DNA of 49,321 nucleotides, from NCBI GenBank assembly GCA_013824835.1, contig PNOM01000014.1:1-49321 (forward strand), read 5' to 3'. Positions 42,541 through 49,321 of this stretch are shown piece by piece; the stretch's first letter is position 1; each line of letters starts with the position of its first letter. This stretch comes from Syntrophus sp. (in: bacteria). GTDB taxonomy: Bacteria; Desulfobacterota; Syntrophorhabdia; Syntrophorhabdales; Syntrophorhabdaceae. Made by a program: the position numbers and the translations under genes. The notes below the pieces were generated by a model, which saw only the letters and a program-made list of their open reading frames with translations, searched no databases and was not told the DNA's origin.

Positions 42541-43164
42541 ATGAAAAACTGCGGAAAGGTCAAAAAAACTTTCATCGTCTTTGTCGTGATTATTGCATTT
42601 ACCCTCGTCACCTTTTCAATGATCGAGGCATTCAACAATGAAAACAGCAAGGGAAATGAAATTATCAAGGAAAAGATAGTCCAGTACCTCAAGTCGAAAA
42701 AGGTGAGAGCCAGCGATGAAAGGCTGAAGACTATTGCAAATAGTGTATACGAAGAGGCCCAGGATTATGACGTAGATTACAGACTTGTTCTCGCAGTCAT
42801 AAAAGTGGAGAGCAACTTCAGAAACGAAGCAGTCTCTAAAATGGGTGCCCGGGGCCTGCTCCAGATAAAACCGTCGCTCGCACGGCACATATTCAAGGAT
42901 ACCGGTATTGCAGTGAAAGAGACAAAGACACTCCATGAGCCCGAAAAGAATATAAAGATCGGCGTAAACCATATTTCCAGCCTTATTGAAAAGTTCGAAA
43001 ATCTGAATACTGCCCTTCATGCATATAACGTGGGGTCAGAAAGAATAAAACATAAGGTATCAAAAGAATACTCACCGAACACGCCTTTCACGAAAAAGGT
43101 GTTTTACGAATACAGTCAGCTGCGCCTTGTGCTCCCTGATCCCACTGATCCCGACGAAGATTAA
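42541..43164 (+). CDS. Lytic transglycosylase (SLT domain)
   Basis: A 207-residue membrane-anchored or secreted enzyme. The hydrophobic segment (about 9-29) precedes the SLT domain: VDYRLVLAVIKVESNFRNEAVSKMGARGLLQIKP with catalytic Glu90, IKIGVNHISSLIEKFENLNTALHAYNVG. It cleaves peptidoglycan glycan strands with 1,6-anhydro formation, probably making room for envelope structures. No Shine-Dalgarno is seen at ATG 42541, whose upstream promoter could give a leaderless transcript. Confidence 0.9.
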   Translation: MKNCGKVKKTFIVFVVIIAFTLVTFSMIEAFNNENSKGNEIIKEKIVQYLKSKKVRASDERLKTIANSVYEEAQDYDVDYRLVLAVIKVESNFRNEAVSKMGARGLLQIKPSLARHIFKDTGIAVKETKTLHEPEKNIKIGVNHISSLIEKFENLNTALHAYNVGSERIKHKVSKEYSPNTPFTKKVFYEYSQLRLVLPDPTDPDED

Positions 43165-43244
43165 CTCCATTTTTTAAACCTCAGCGGTTAATATGATTAA
43201 TATCGATAAGTTGTTGTCGGTCTGGATATTTCGTTCCTGAAATC

Positions 43245-43253
43245 TGCTATAAT
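43245..43253 (+). promoter_or_regulatory. Extended -10 promoter
   Basis: TGCTATAAT: an extended -10 (TGn before a perfect TATAAT, 43248-43253). The -35 region is poor, which an extended -10 can tolerate. It would start near 43260 with about 134 nt of leader to ATG 43394. Confidence 0.5.
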
Positions 43254-43393
43254 AGTATTACTGTTGGGATGATGTACGAGGGATCACTATTTATTATATT
43301 TGCAGTCCAAGAGTCAAAGAGGTTAATGAAAGTGTCATTATATGCGATAACTAATGAGAGAGGCGGGTGCATGTCGCTCACAGGAGGTTTTGT

Positions 43394-43849
43394 ATGAAGA
43401 TAACCCACGATGATGCAATAAGGGATGTAGCGGCACGGAAAATCACAACGGATCAGACGAAGCAAGCGGGCAGTTTTGATGCAATCCTCAATAAAGTGAT
43501 AGAGGAAAATAAGGCCTCCCAGAGAATGCCGATACCGCATACATCTGCAATAAGCGGGCCGTCCTTTATTGATACTGCATCGCTTCTTTCTGTCGACAAA
43601 CCCCGTATAGTCAATGGTGCTGAACGTTTACTCAATATGCTCGAAGAATTTCAGATGAAACTTGCGGACGCGCATGTCCCCCTCAGCGATATCTCCCCGA
43701 TTATGGAGCGGATAAACCAGGAAAAAGACCTCCTCCTTCCCTTTCTTGACTCCCTTCCGGAAGCAGACCCACTTAGAGATGTGCTCAACAGGACCCTCAT
43801 TACCTGTTCAGTGGAAATGGGGAAGTTTGAGCGGGGCGACTACCTGTAA
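43394..43849 (+). CDS. Hypothetical protein, 151 residues
   Basis: A small soluble, helix-rich protein I do not recognise. The N-terminus is polar (MKITHDDAIRDVAARKITT) and followed by a helix with FDAILNKVIEENK; the C-terminal part (AERLLNMLEEFQMKLADAH ... LISPIMERINQEKDLLLPFL-like spacing) is an extended helical region. There is no signal peptide. The start follows a strong CAGGAGG. The frame ends at 43849, exactly next to the stop of the convergent GlcD-like gene. The size and acidic-helical nature would suit a flagellar or secretion chaperone, but this is guesswork. Confidence 0.65.
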   Translation: MKITHDDAIRDVAARKITTDQTKQAGSFDAILNKVIEENKASQRMPIPHTSAISGPSFIDTASLLSVDKPRIVNGAERLLNMLEEFQMKLADAHVPLSDISPIMERINQEKDLLLPFLDSLPEADPLRDVLNRTLITCSVEMGKFERGDYL

Positions 43850-45220
43850 TTAGACGAATATCTTTCCCGGATTAAGGATGTTGTTGGGATCAAAGAGCTG
43901 CTTTATTTTCTTTAAGGTTGCAATAAGCTCTGCTGAGAGTTCCATATCGATATAAGGCGCCTTGGAGGTCCCTATGCCGTGCTCGCCCGATAGGGTGCCG
44001 CCGAGCCTTAAGGCCTCGGTAAAAATCTCTTTTACTGCCTTTTCGGCCTTTTCCCTCTCATCAGGGGTATCATGAATCATAATATTCACATGGAAATTGC
44101 CGTCACCGGCATGGCCAAAACTGAGGATCGGGATACCCAGCCTTTTTGACATCCCTTCAAGGGCATGGATCAATGCCGGTATATTAGAGCGGGGCACCAC
44201 TACATCCTCTGCGATCTTCAGGGGGGCCAGGTTATAAAGGGCCTGCGAAAGGGTGCGCCGTGCAAGCCACAGCTTATCCGCCTCTTGCGGGTCCTGGGTT
44301 AATCGGCAGTCTGCCGCCTTATGTTCAATCATAATCTTTTGTACTTTCTCTGCCTGAGAGGCAATAGACTCCTTGTCACCATCTACCTCTATAAGGAGGA
44401 GTCCGCCGATCTCAGGGGGAATGCCCATGGGGTTTGCCTGTTCGCTGCATCGGATCGATGCCTTGTCCATAAACTCTATAGTCGAAGGTACGATGCGTGC
44501 TGCAATAGTAGCGGAAACCGCCTCGGCAGCATCATCCACCTCTTTGAAAAGGGCGAGGATGGTTGCCCTTGCTTCAGGGAGGGGGATAAGCTTTAAGGTG
44601 ATTTCCGTGACAATTCCGAGGGTTCCTTCACTCCCTACGAAGAGTCGCGCAAGGTCATAACCGACGACCCCCTTCATGGTTTTTACCCCTGGTCTGATAA
44701 TTTCCCCTGTGGGCAGGACCACCTCAAGGCCCAGCACATAATCCCGTGTGACGCCGTACTTGAGTGAATTGGGCCCGCCGGCACACTCTGCAATATTTCC
44801 CCCTATACTTGAATACTTATAGGAAGCAGGGTCAGGGGGATACATAAGCCCGTATTTGGCCACCTCTTCCTGGAGGGCAAAGGTTACAACACCTGGTTCT
44901 ACCACAGCGATCAGGTTTTTCGGATCAATTTCAAGGATGCGGCTCATCCTTGTAAAGGATAGGACTACCCCTCCTGACAGGGGAATGGAGCCCCCGGTGA
45001 GGCCTGTGCCTGAGCCCCTCGGGATCACAGGGAAATTCTGCCGGTTAGCCAGAATAAGTATCCGGGATACCTCCCCGGCTGAGGCAGGGAAGACCACCAG
45101 GTCAGGAATTGCCCCGTCTGTCCTCGCGTCATAGGAATAACACTTCCGCTCCTCTATTGATGCGCGGATATTCTCCTGCCCGACAATGTCAACTATTTCT
45201 TTAATAACCTTTGTATCCAT
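43850..45220 (-). CDS. GlcD-like FAD-binding oxidase (D-lactate/glycolate type)
   Basis: A 456-residue flavoprotein of the vanillyl-alcohol oxidase fold: VVFPASAGEVSRILILANRQ, FPVIPRGSGTGLTGGSIPLSGGVVLSFTRM (FAD-binding), YSSIGGNIAECAGGPNSLKYGVTRDYVLGLEVV, VGSEGTLGIVTEITLKLIPLP, and in the C-terminal domain ILSFGHAGDGNFHVNIMI and GGTLSGEHGIGTSKAPY. It oxidises a 2-hydroxy acid such as glycolate or D-lactate. No GlcE/GlcF partner is in the window. GAGAGG lies 5 nt upstream of ATG. Confidence 0.92.
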   Translation of the reverse strand: MDTKVIKEIVDIVGQENIRASIEERKCYSYDARTDGAIPDLVVFPASAGEVSRILILANRQNFPVIPRGSGTGLTGGSIPLSGGVVLSFTRMSRILEIDPKNLIAVVEPGVVTFALQEEVAKYGLMYPPDPASYKYSSIGGNIAECAGGPNSLKYGVTRDYVLGLEVVLPTGEIIRPGVKTMKGVVGYDLARLFVGSEGTLGIVTEITLKLIPLPEARATILALFKEVDDAAEAVSATIAARIVPSTIEFMDKASIRCSEQANPMGIPPEIGGLLLIEVDGDKESIASQAEKVQKIMIEHKAADCRLTQDPQEADKLWLARRTLSQALYNLAPLKIAEDVVVPRSNIPALIHALEGMSKRLGIPILSFGHAGDGNFHVNIMIHDTPDEREKAEKAVKEIFTEALRLGGTLSGEHGIGTSKAPYIDMELSAELIATLKKIKQLFDPNNILNPGKIFV

Positions 45221-45293
45221 CTATGCCTCTCTTTATAAGCCCTCTCCGCTTATAGATACTATTATAAAAACCTTGTGAAATCAATGGAGAATT

Positions 45294-45404
45294 ATGATCC
45301 GCATCCTGTACCGGGTAAAACTCAGACTAAGTAAGGCGAGTGCAGTATTTGAGGTACAGACGGTCATATTTCTTAAGTTCAGTCTTTATCGTCCGATCAT
45401 ATAG
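45294..45404 (+). CDS. Possible small ORF, 36 codons
   Basis: ATG 45294 has GGAGA four bases upstream. The product (MIRILYRVKLRLSKASAVFE ... RPII) is basic and partly hydrophobic, unrelated to anything I know. It may be a real small peptide, or the first codons of a decayed gene lying between the GlcD-like and FemAB-like genes. The rest of 45221-45500 shows nothing else. Confidence 0.25.
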   Translation: MIRILYRVKLRLSKASAVFEVQTVIFLKFSLYRPII

Positions 45405-45500
45405 CATGGGGTATGGGTATGGCGGGTCCGGGGTTTCGGCACTATAAGGGTTTAACCTCAAGGCTAAGGCAGGCGGAAAGATGTGGCAGGGGAGGGACAT

Positions 45501-46562
45501 ATGGTAGAAAATCGGCTTTGTGCGCCAGACGAAAACAAAGTAGGCCATTATGGTAGCCCCAAAGGTTTCTATCCCGGAATTATGGAGATGAAGATGACCG
45601 GGTTTTCAGGGGGATATAGTGATGATGAGGGTGTGACGCATAAAGGAAACATGTCTGGATGGCACACAGCCTTTTCAATATTTCAGGATCCAGGTTTTGC
45701 GGAGATTTACGCTGACCACTACCGGCTTGCTGTCCTGGATTTTGATGGACTCGTTGTCATGGTGAGGCGGATACCGCTCATAGGCTGTCTCGGTGGTCTT
45801 CTCGGTGGACCTGAGGAGCATGGACCCTTTGAATCGTGGTGGCAAGAGGTCCGGTCCCTCGGGTGTTCCTATCTTTGCATTCATACGAATGTACACGCTG
45901 CCCCCCTTGATGCCCATCTTGTCTCGCCCGCAGACGACTGCAACTTCGTGATTGACTTGAGGAATGGGGAAGAGCAGGTCCTGAAGAATTTCCACCGGAC
46001 ATTGCACCAGAATATCAGGAGGGCTCTGGAGATGTCTATCAGTGACCGTATGGTTGAAGACGATGAAACGCTCAGAGCATTATATAAGGTTTTTCAACGG
46101 ATATCCCGCGGGGGGACATTGTTTGAGATTCCACCCTTTGCGCTTTTGCGGGATCTCTTGCATTCCCCCTACGGCGAAGCCCTCGTTGTAGAGTATGACG
46201 GTCAGATTGTAGGGGGTCTTTTTCTCCTTCGTGTGTCTAATGTGGTCTACGCATGGCACGGGGGACCTGACCCCGAAATGCGTCATCTCAATGTGGGGGC
46301 GCTTCTCCACTATCGTGCGATGCAATGGGGAATCTCAAAGGGGTTTTCATTTTACGACCTTGGTCAGCAAAGCTTGTCAGAGAACCCGGGTCTTACCCGT
46401 TTTAAAATGCATTTCGGCCCTCTCCTTAAGCCTTCATTTCAATATATGGTTCCTCAGTCGAAGATTAAGGGTTTGGCGGTCAAGGCCCTTGCCTCCCTTT
46501 TCGCAAAGACCCCAAGAGGAAGGGCTATGATACCGGGGTGCCGCTCCCCACGGGCCGGTTAA
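45501..46562 (+). CDS. FemAB/GNAT-like acyltransferase
   Basis: A 353-residue protein of the FemAB-related (BioF2-like/GNAT_6) group: FQDPGFAEIYADHYRLAVLDFDGLVVMVRRIPLIGCLGGLLGGPEEHGP, the block DDCNFVIDLRNGEEQVLKNFHRTLHQNIRRALEMSIS, EYDGQIVGGLFLLRVSNVVYAWHGGPDPE, and FSFYDLGQQSLSENPGLTRFKMHFGPL. The fold resembles the C-terminal half of the 18749 fusion protein. ATG 45501 follows GGGGAGGG; the GTG at 45483 is a weaker start. The function may be aminoacyl or acyl transfer to an envelope component. Confidence 0.75.
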   Translation: MVENRLCAPDENKVGHYGSPKGFYPGIMEMKMTGFSGGYSDDEGVTHKGNMSGWHTAFSIFQDPGFAEIYADHYRLAVLDFDGLVVMVRRIPLIGCLGGLLGGPEEHGPFESWWQEVRSLGCSYLCIHTNVHAAPLDAHLVSPADDCNFVIDLRNGEEQVLKNFHRTLHQNIRRALEMSISDRMVEDDETLRALYKVFQRISRGGTLFEIPPFALLRDLLHSPYGEALVVEYDGQIVGGLFLLRVSNVVYAWHGGPDPEMRHLNVGALLHYRAMQWGISKGFSFYDLGQQSLSENPGLTRFKMHFGPLLKPSFQYMVPQSKIKGLAVKALASLFAKTPRGRAMIPGCRSPRAG

Positions 46563-46580
46563 TGTTTTCATATTCCATAA

Positions 46581-46976
46581 TTATAGTCCTCCGCCGTCTC
46601 TATTTGTCCTCTGCCAACCGCCGCCGAGTGATTTAATCAGGGACACAACGGCCACCAGTTGCTGGCCACGCAGGCGCATGGCGGACCGCTCTATTCCGAG
46701 CGAGGTATTCTCGGCCGTTGCCACGTCAAGATACGTCACAAGGCCTGCCTCATAACGATTGTTGGCGATTTCCAGTTGTTTGCGTCCAGCCTTCGACGCT
46801 GCTGCCAGCTTATCATATTGGTTGACCAGAAGATACTCAGCCGCAAGATTGTTTTCCACGTCCGCAAAAGCGGTGAGCACGGTTTGGCGATAGCGGGCGA
46901 CCGATTCCTCATATGCAGCCTTCGCCTGGTTTAGGCCCGCGACAAGCTGGCCACCCTGAAACAGTGGCAGTGTCAG
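46581..46976 (-). pseudogene. Truncated NodT-type outer-membrane efflux protein
   Basis: Only the C-terminal about 130 codons of a TolC/NodT outer-membrane factor remain: LTLPLFQGGQLVAGLNQAKAAYEESVARYRQTVLTAFADVENNLAAEYLL, then IANNRYEAGLVTYLDVATAENTSLG and LVAVVSLIKSLGGGW. This is the usual end of the efflux duct protein of RND pumps. Upstream the frame runs into IS21-family DNA (boundary near 46971-46976), and no matching N-terminal half is on the other side in this window. It is therefore an insertionally broken gene. Confidence 0.85.
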
Positions 46977-47037
46977 GGGGCAAACGGTCTTTTTAAATTG
47001 AGCCATTTTCGGTCGTGAAAAGTGAGCCACTTGGTCC

Positions 47038-47802
47038 TCATACCTGACTTACCTCTCTCTCCTCCTTTTCCATCTTCCCCCGAAGTCTGTAGCTGGGGCC
47101 CTTAATATTGACAACCACACTGTGGTGCAGCAGGCGGTCCAAGACTGCTGTCACAATGATCGGGTCCTGGAACAGTTCGGTCCAGTCGGAGAAGGCCTTA
47201 TTGGACGTGATGATGGTGCTGGCCTTCTCATACCTGTTGGCAATGAACCGGAAGAAGAGATTGCACTCCCCCCTGTCTATCGGTGTATAGCCCACCTCGT
47301 CAACGATAACCAATGCCGATTTGTTGTAGCCCCTGGCCCTGCCTTTCCGTCCGGCCTCGTGGTCTTTTTTTAGTTTTCCGATCAAATCTTCCATGGTGGT
47401 GAAGTAGATGCTCATACCTGCCTGGCAGGCTTTCAGCATAAGCGATACAGCCAGGTGGGTCTTCCCGGTGCCAGGAGGTCCCAGGAAAATTACATTACCC
47501 CTCTGGCGGATAAAGGTCAGATCAAAAAGAGACATCACCTTCTGGCGATCCAGATTGGGCTGGAAGGCAAAATCAAACTCCTCAATGCCCTTGACAAAGG
47601 GAAGTCCCGATATCTTCACTGATGTTTCCACACGGCGCTGCTCCCTGCACGCAACCTCTTCTTCCAGGAGTTCATCAAAGATGACGAGAGAGCTCTTTTC
47701 CTCTGACGCCCTCATTACCATTTCCAGGATATCTCCGATCCGGCGAAGTTTGAGTCGCGCCAGGTTGGCTCTCACACGGTCAATGACCAGGGTATTGCTC
47801 AT
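47038..47802 (-). CDS. istB: IstB-type AAA ATPase of IS21
   Basis: A 254-residue ATP-dependent helper for transposition. It has FLGPPGTGKTHLAVSL (Walker A, about 103-118), LVIVDEVGYTP (Walker B), TIITSNKAFSDW (sensor), and the N-terminal helical part LARLKLRRIGDILEMVMR. It starts within the last codons of istA (4-nt overlap), as usual for IS21. It looks intact. Confidence 0.95.
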   Translation of the reverse strand: MSNTLVIDRVRANLARLKLRRIGDILEMVMRASEEKSSLVIFDELLEEEVACREQRRVETSVKISGLPFVKGIEEFDFAFQPNLDRQKVMSLFDLTFIRQRGNVIFLGPPGTGKTHLAVSLMLKACQAGMSIYFTTMEDLIGKLKKDHEAGRKGRARGYNKSALVIVDEVGYTPIDRGECNLFFRFIANRYEKASTIITSNKAFSDWTELFQDPIIVTAVLDRLLHHSVVVNIKGPSYRLRGKMEKEEREVSQV

Positions 47803-49055
47803 ATCCCCACCTCCGCAATCCGGTCATACATAGAGGGCGGCCTGACTTCAACGTCCATGGAATACGGGGGTTTGAGGGGACTGATCGTGCATTTAGCCCT
47901 GCCTTTGGCATGTCCGCTCTGACCATACTTACGCCTGTTCATTTCACGATCCTTCTTCAATGCTTCGTAGAATCTTTTGTCCTGAATAAGATGTCCCTTT
48001 CCCTCGGGGATCTCATAGGTCACCACCAGACAATCATTGTCGAAGACTCTCATTTCTTTGTCCTTGACGCGCAGGACAAGATGTTTCCCTACGAGAGCAT
48101 GGGGAACAACATAACTGTTGCCTTCGAAACGAACGGTGCAGTCCTTGCAGACTTTCCGATAGATCCGGTAAGAGGTGTCAAAAGTCCAGACGGGCATCTT
48201 GTGCAGGTGAGGCTGCTCACGCTCAAATCGTTGCGACACCACTTCGTGGGTTGTGCCGTGAACCCGTTCATCCTTGAGGTTGAGCCACTGAAGAAGATCT
48301 CTGTTGGCTGTTTCACGGCAGATGAACCCGTACCCCCTCCAGAAGCCTTCGCGGATGAAGTGGTAGGGTCTCTCAACCTTGCCTTTCACCCAGGCGGCAT
48401 AAGGGGGAGCAACAACCGGTTTAAATCTGTAGTGGAGTGCAAAACCCATGAGAGTATCGTTGAACTTGTTTTTACCGGCTATCTTTCCAATAAATACGTT
48501 CTTCATCCGATCGTAGAGTATTTCTTCCGGTACTCCGCCGAAGTAATCGAAGGCATGGAGATGGCAATCAAGAAAAGTCGGCAGATCACACCGGTCGATG
48601 AGTTCCGAATAGATCTTCCGGGAATAGCCGAGGATCATCGAGAAGAGGTAGAGCTTCCTGATAGTGCCGTCGGCATTTTCAATCTGGAACTCTCCAAAAT
48701 CAGCCTGCGCCTGAAAACCAGGTTCCGTTTCAAAGCGCATATAGGCAACCCGCTGGCGACCTTCCTTGATCTCATGTACAGCCCTCTTCACGATCTCGTA
48801 GCTCCCGACAAAACCCATAGGGCGAAGCCGGTCGTATATCCATGTGGCTTTGTATTCCATGTCTTCGTTAAGCCACGCAAGAATGTTGCCCTTAAAGGGG
48901 TCAAGCATACTTTTTCTGTCTAACTTGCCCGGATCAGGCTCAAGAAGGATGTCCTTATTCTCGATGTACTTCTTCACGGTATTTCTGCTGATGCCCAGCT
49001 TCCTTGCTATCTCCCTCTGGCTTAATCCCTTTCTTTCCAGTAATAGTATATCCAA
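47799..49055 (-). CDS. istA: IstA-type DDE transposase of IS21
   Basis: A 418-residue transposase. The N-terminal helix-turn-helix (LSQREIARKLGISRNTVKKYIENKD) is followed by an rve core with Asp119 in QADFGEF, Asp182 in LYDRMKNV and Glu228 in VKGKVERPYHFI, the expected catalytic triad. The C-terminal beta-barrel is present (RFEGNSYVVPHALVGKHLVLRVKD). It begins with TTG at 49055, supported by AAGGAG six bases upstream. It appears intact and possibly active. Confidence 0.93.
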   Translation of the reverse strand: MDILLLERKGLSQREIARKLGISRNTVKKYIENKDILLEPDPGKLDRKSMLDPFKGNILAWLNEDMEYKATWIYDRLRPMGFVGSYEIVKRAVHEIKEGRQRVAYMRFETEPGFQAQADFGEFQIENADGTIRKLYLFSMILGYSRKIYSELIDRCDLPTFLDCHLHAFDYFGGVPEEILYDRMKNVFIGKIAGKNKFNDTLMGFALHYRFKPVVAPPYAAWVKGKVERPYHFIREGFWRGYGFICRETANRDLLQWLNLKDERVHGTTHEVVSQRFEREQPHLHKMPVWTFDTSYRIYRKVCKDCTVRFEGNSYVVPHALVGKHLVLRVKDKEMRVFDNDCLVVTYEIPEGKGHLIQDKRFYEALKKDREMNRRKYGQSGHAKGRAKCTISPLKPPYSMDVEVRPPSMYDRIAEVGI

Positions 49056-49206
49056 AATGGTCTCCTTTTTTTCAAATGTTCCACCTCTCGCATGCTGTGA
49101 TAAAAGTCATAGCATATCCTTTTTTCTCAGCAACACCAGCTTGAAAGTGGCTCACTTCCTAACGACCATTATTGGCTCAGTTTATCACGACCGGAGACAG
49201 CTGTCA

Positions 49207-49321
49207 ACGGCACAAAGGGCTATGTCAAGCCAAAGTAGAAATGTCCGGTTTTTACCAAAGTAGAAATGTCCGGTTTGATCTTTGCTTTTTCTTTCTGCTT
49301 CATTGTTCACTTCCTTGTCTC
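49207..49321. mobile_element. End of a second insertion sequence (partial)
   Basis: Two direct 22-bp repeats, CCAAAGTAGAAATGTCCGGT plus TT, occur at 49230-49251 and 49255-49276, starting 7 bases inside a TGTCAA (49223-49228). Tandem terminal repeats of this sort mark the end of an IS21- or IS481-like element that continues out of the window. Only 16 nt (49207-49222) separate it from the first element. Confidence 0.5.

Larger units (their letters stand above)
46971..49206 (-). mobile_element. IS21-family insertion sequence, about 2.2 kb
   Basis: istA and istB overlap by 4 nt and are bounded by related termini: TGTCAG (46971) outside a copy of a GGTC...TGAGCCA repeat, and on the opposite end TGACAG (49206, reverse complement). 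Each end carries two tandem about 20-bp copies resembling GGTCGTnAnnAAnTGAGCCA, the multiple terminal repeats typical of IS21. No convincing 4-8 bp target duplication was found between TGGCAG (left flank) and ACGGCA (right flank), so the ends may be off by a few bases or one side has been rearranged. Confidence 0.75.

Noticed and set aside
43165-43393. Sigma54 promoter
   Set aside because: No TGGCAC-N5-TTGC pair was seen; an extended -10 is a better explanation.
45221-45500. A tRNA gene in the gap
   Set aside because: No acceptor/T-arm pairing or GGTTCRA motif in the right arrangement could be found.
48844-49263. Plus-strand open frames across the IS
   Set aside because: They are shadows of istA and of terminal repeat DNA, with no protein-like features.

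Overview
The window is chromosomal DNA from a Gram-negative bacterium. The evidence is lipobox lipoproteins, an outer-membrane polysaccharide export protein, a TolC/NodT-type efflux fragment and periplasmic enzymes. The rplM-rpsI-argC order, a FliA-type promoter, the mid-40s GC feel and the mix of housekeeping genes fit an anaerobic Desulfobacterota/Syntrophales- or Nitrospirota-like organism, but the sequence alone does not fix the taxon. No tRNA, rRNA or CRISPR array was seen.

Layout. 1-3705: a degraded zone with a YjbQ-family gene fragment, an exported RidA-like protein, a DUF5329 protein, an internally deleted methyltransferase, then an intact methyltransferase and a class I aminotransferase. 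3821-5026: a membrane-anchored L,D-transpeptidase. 5253-36591: a large exopolysaccharide (EPS) locus of the Wzx/Wzy type. It starts with a strong sigma70-like promoter and a leader containing an exact ops core (GGCGGTAGC, the RfaH recruitment signal). Its genes are: export lipoprotein, chain-length regulator with an extra LysM-like tail, a BY-kinase-like ATPase lacking the P-loop lysine, Wzy, seven glycosyltransferases, a sugar aminotransferase, Wzx, a GNAT-FemAB fusion, four methyltransferases, two acyltransferase-3 proteins (one on the minus strand), an SGNH protein, a Cys-rich unknown, a GH9 glycanase lipoprotein, the initiating polyprenyl-P sugar transferase, and a TPR protein. 36704-38019: a chemoreceptor with no periplasmic sensor, behind a near-consensus sigma28 promoter. 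38021-46562: housekeeping and unrelated genes (rhodanese lipoprotein, argC, rpsI, rplM, YgiQ-family radical SAM, lytic transglycosylase, small unknown, GlcD-like oxidase, FemAB-like protein). 46581-49321: an NodT-type efflux gene cut by an IS21-family element (istA/istB), with the end of a second IS beside it.

How it works together. The PGT loads the first sugar on undecaprenyl phosphate, and the GT2/GT4 enzymes extend the unit. The aminotransferase, methyltransferases and acyl/N-acyl transferases decorate it. Wzx flips it, Wzy polymerises it, the GumC-like protein with its ATPase sets length, and the OPX lipoprotein exports it. The GH9 lipoprotein may trim the polymer. The most notable regulatory reading is that an RfaH/NusG-paralogue may load at the ops site and carry polymerase through an intrinsic terminator that lies inside the cluster (11013-11067). 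No such regulator gene is in the window.
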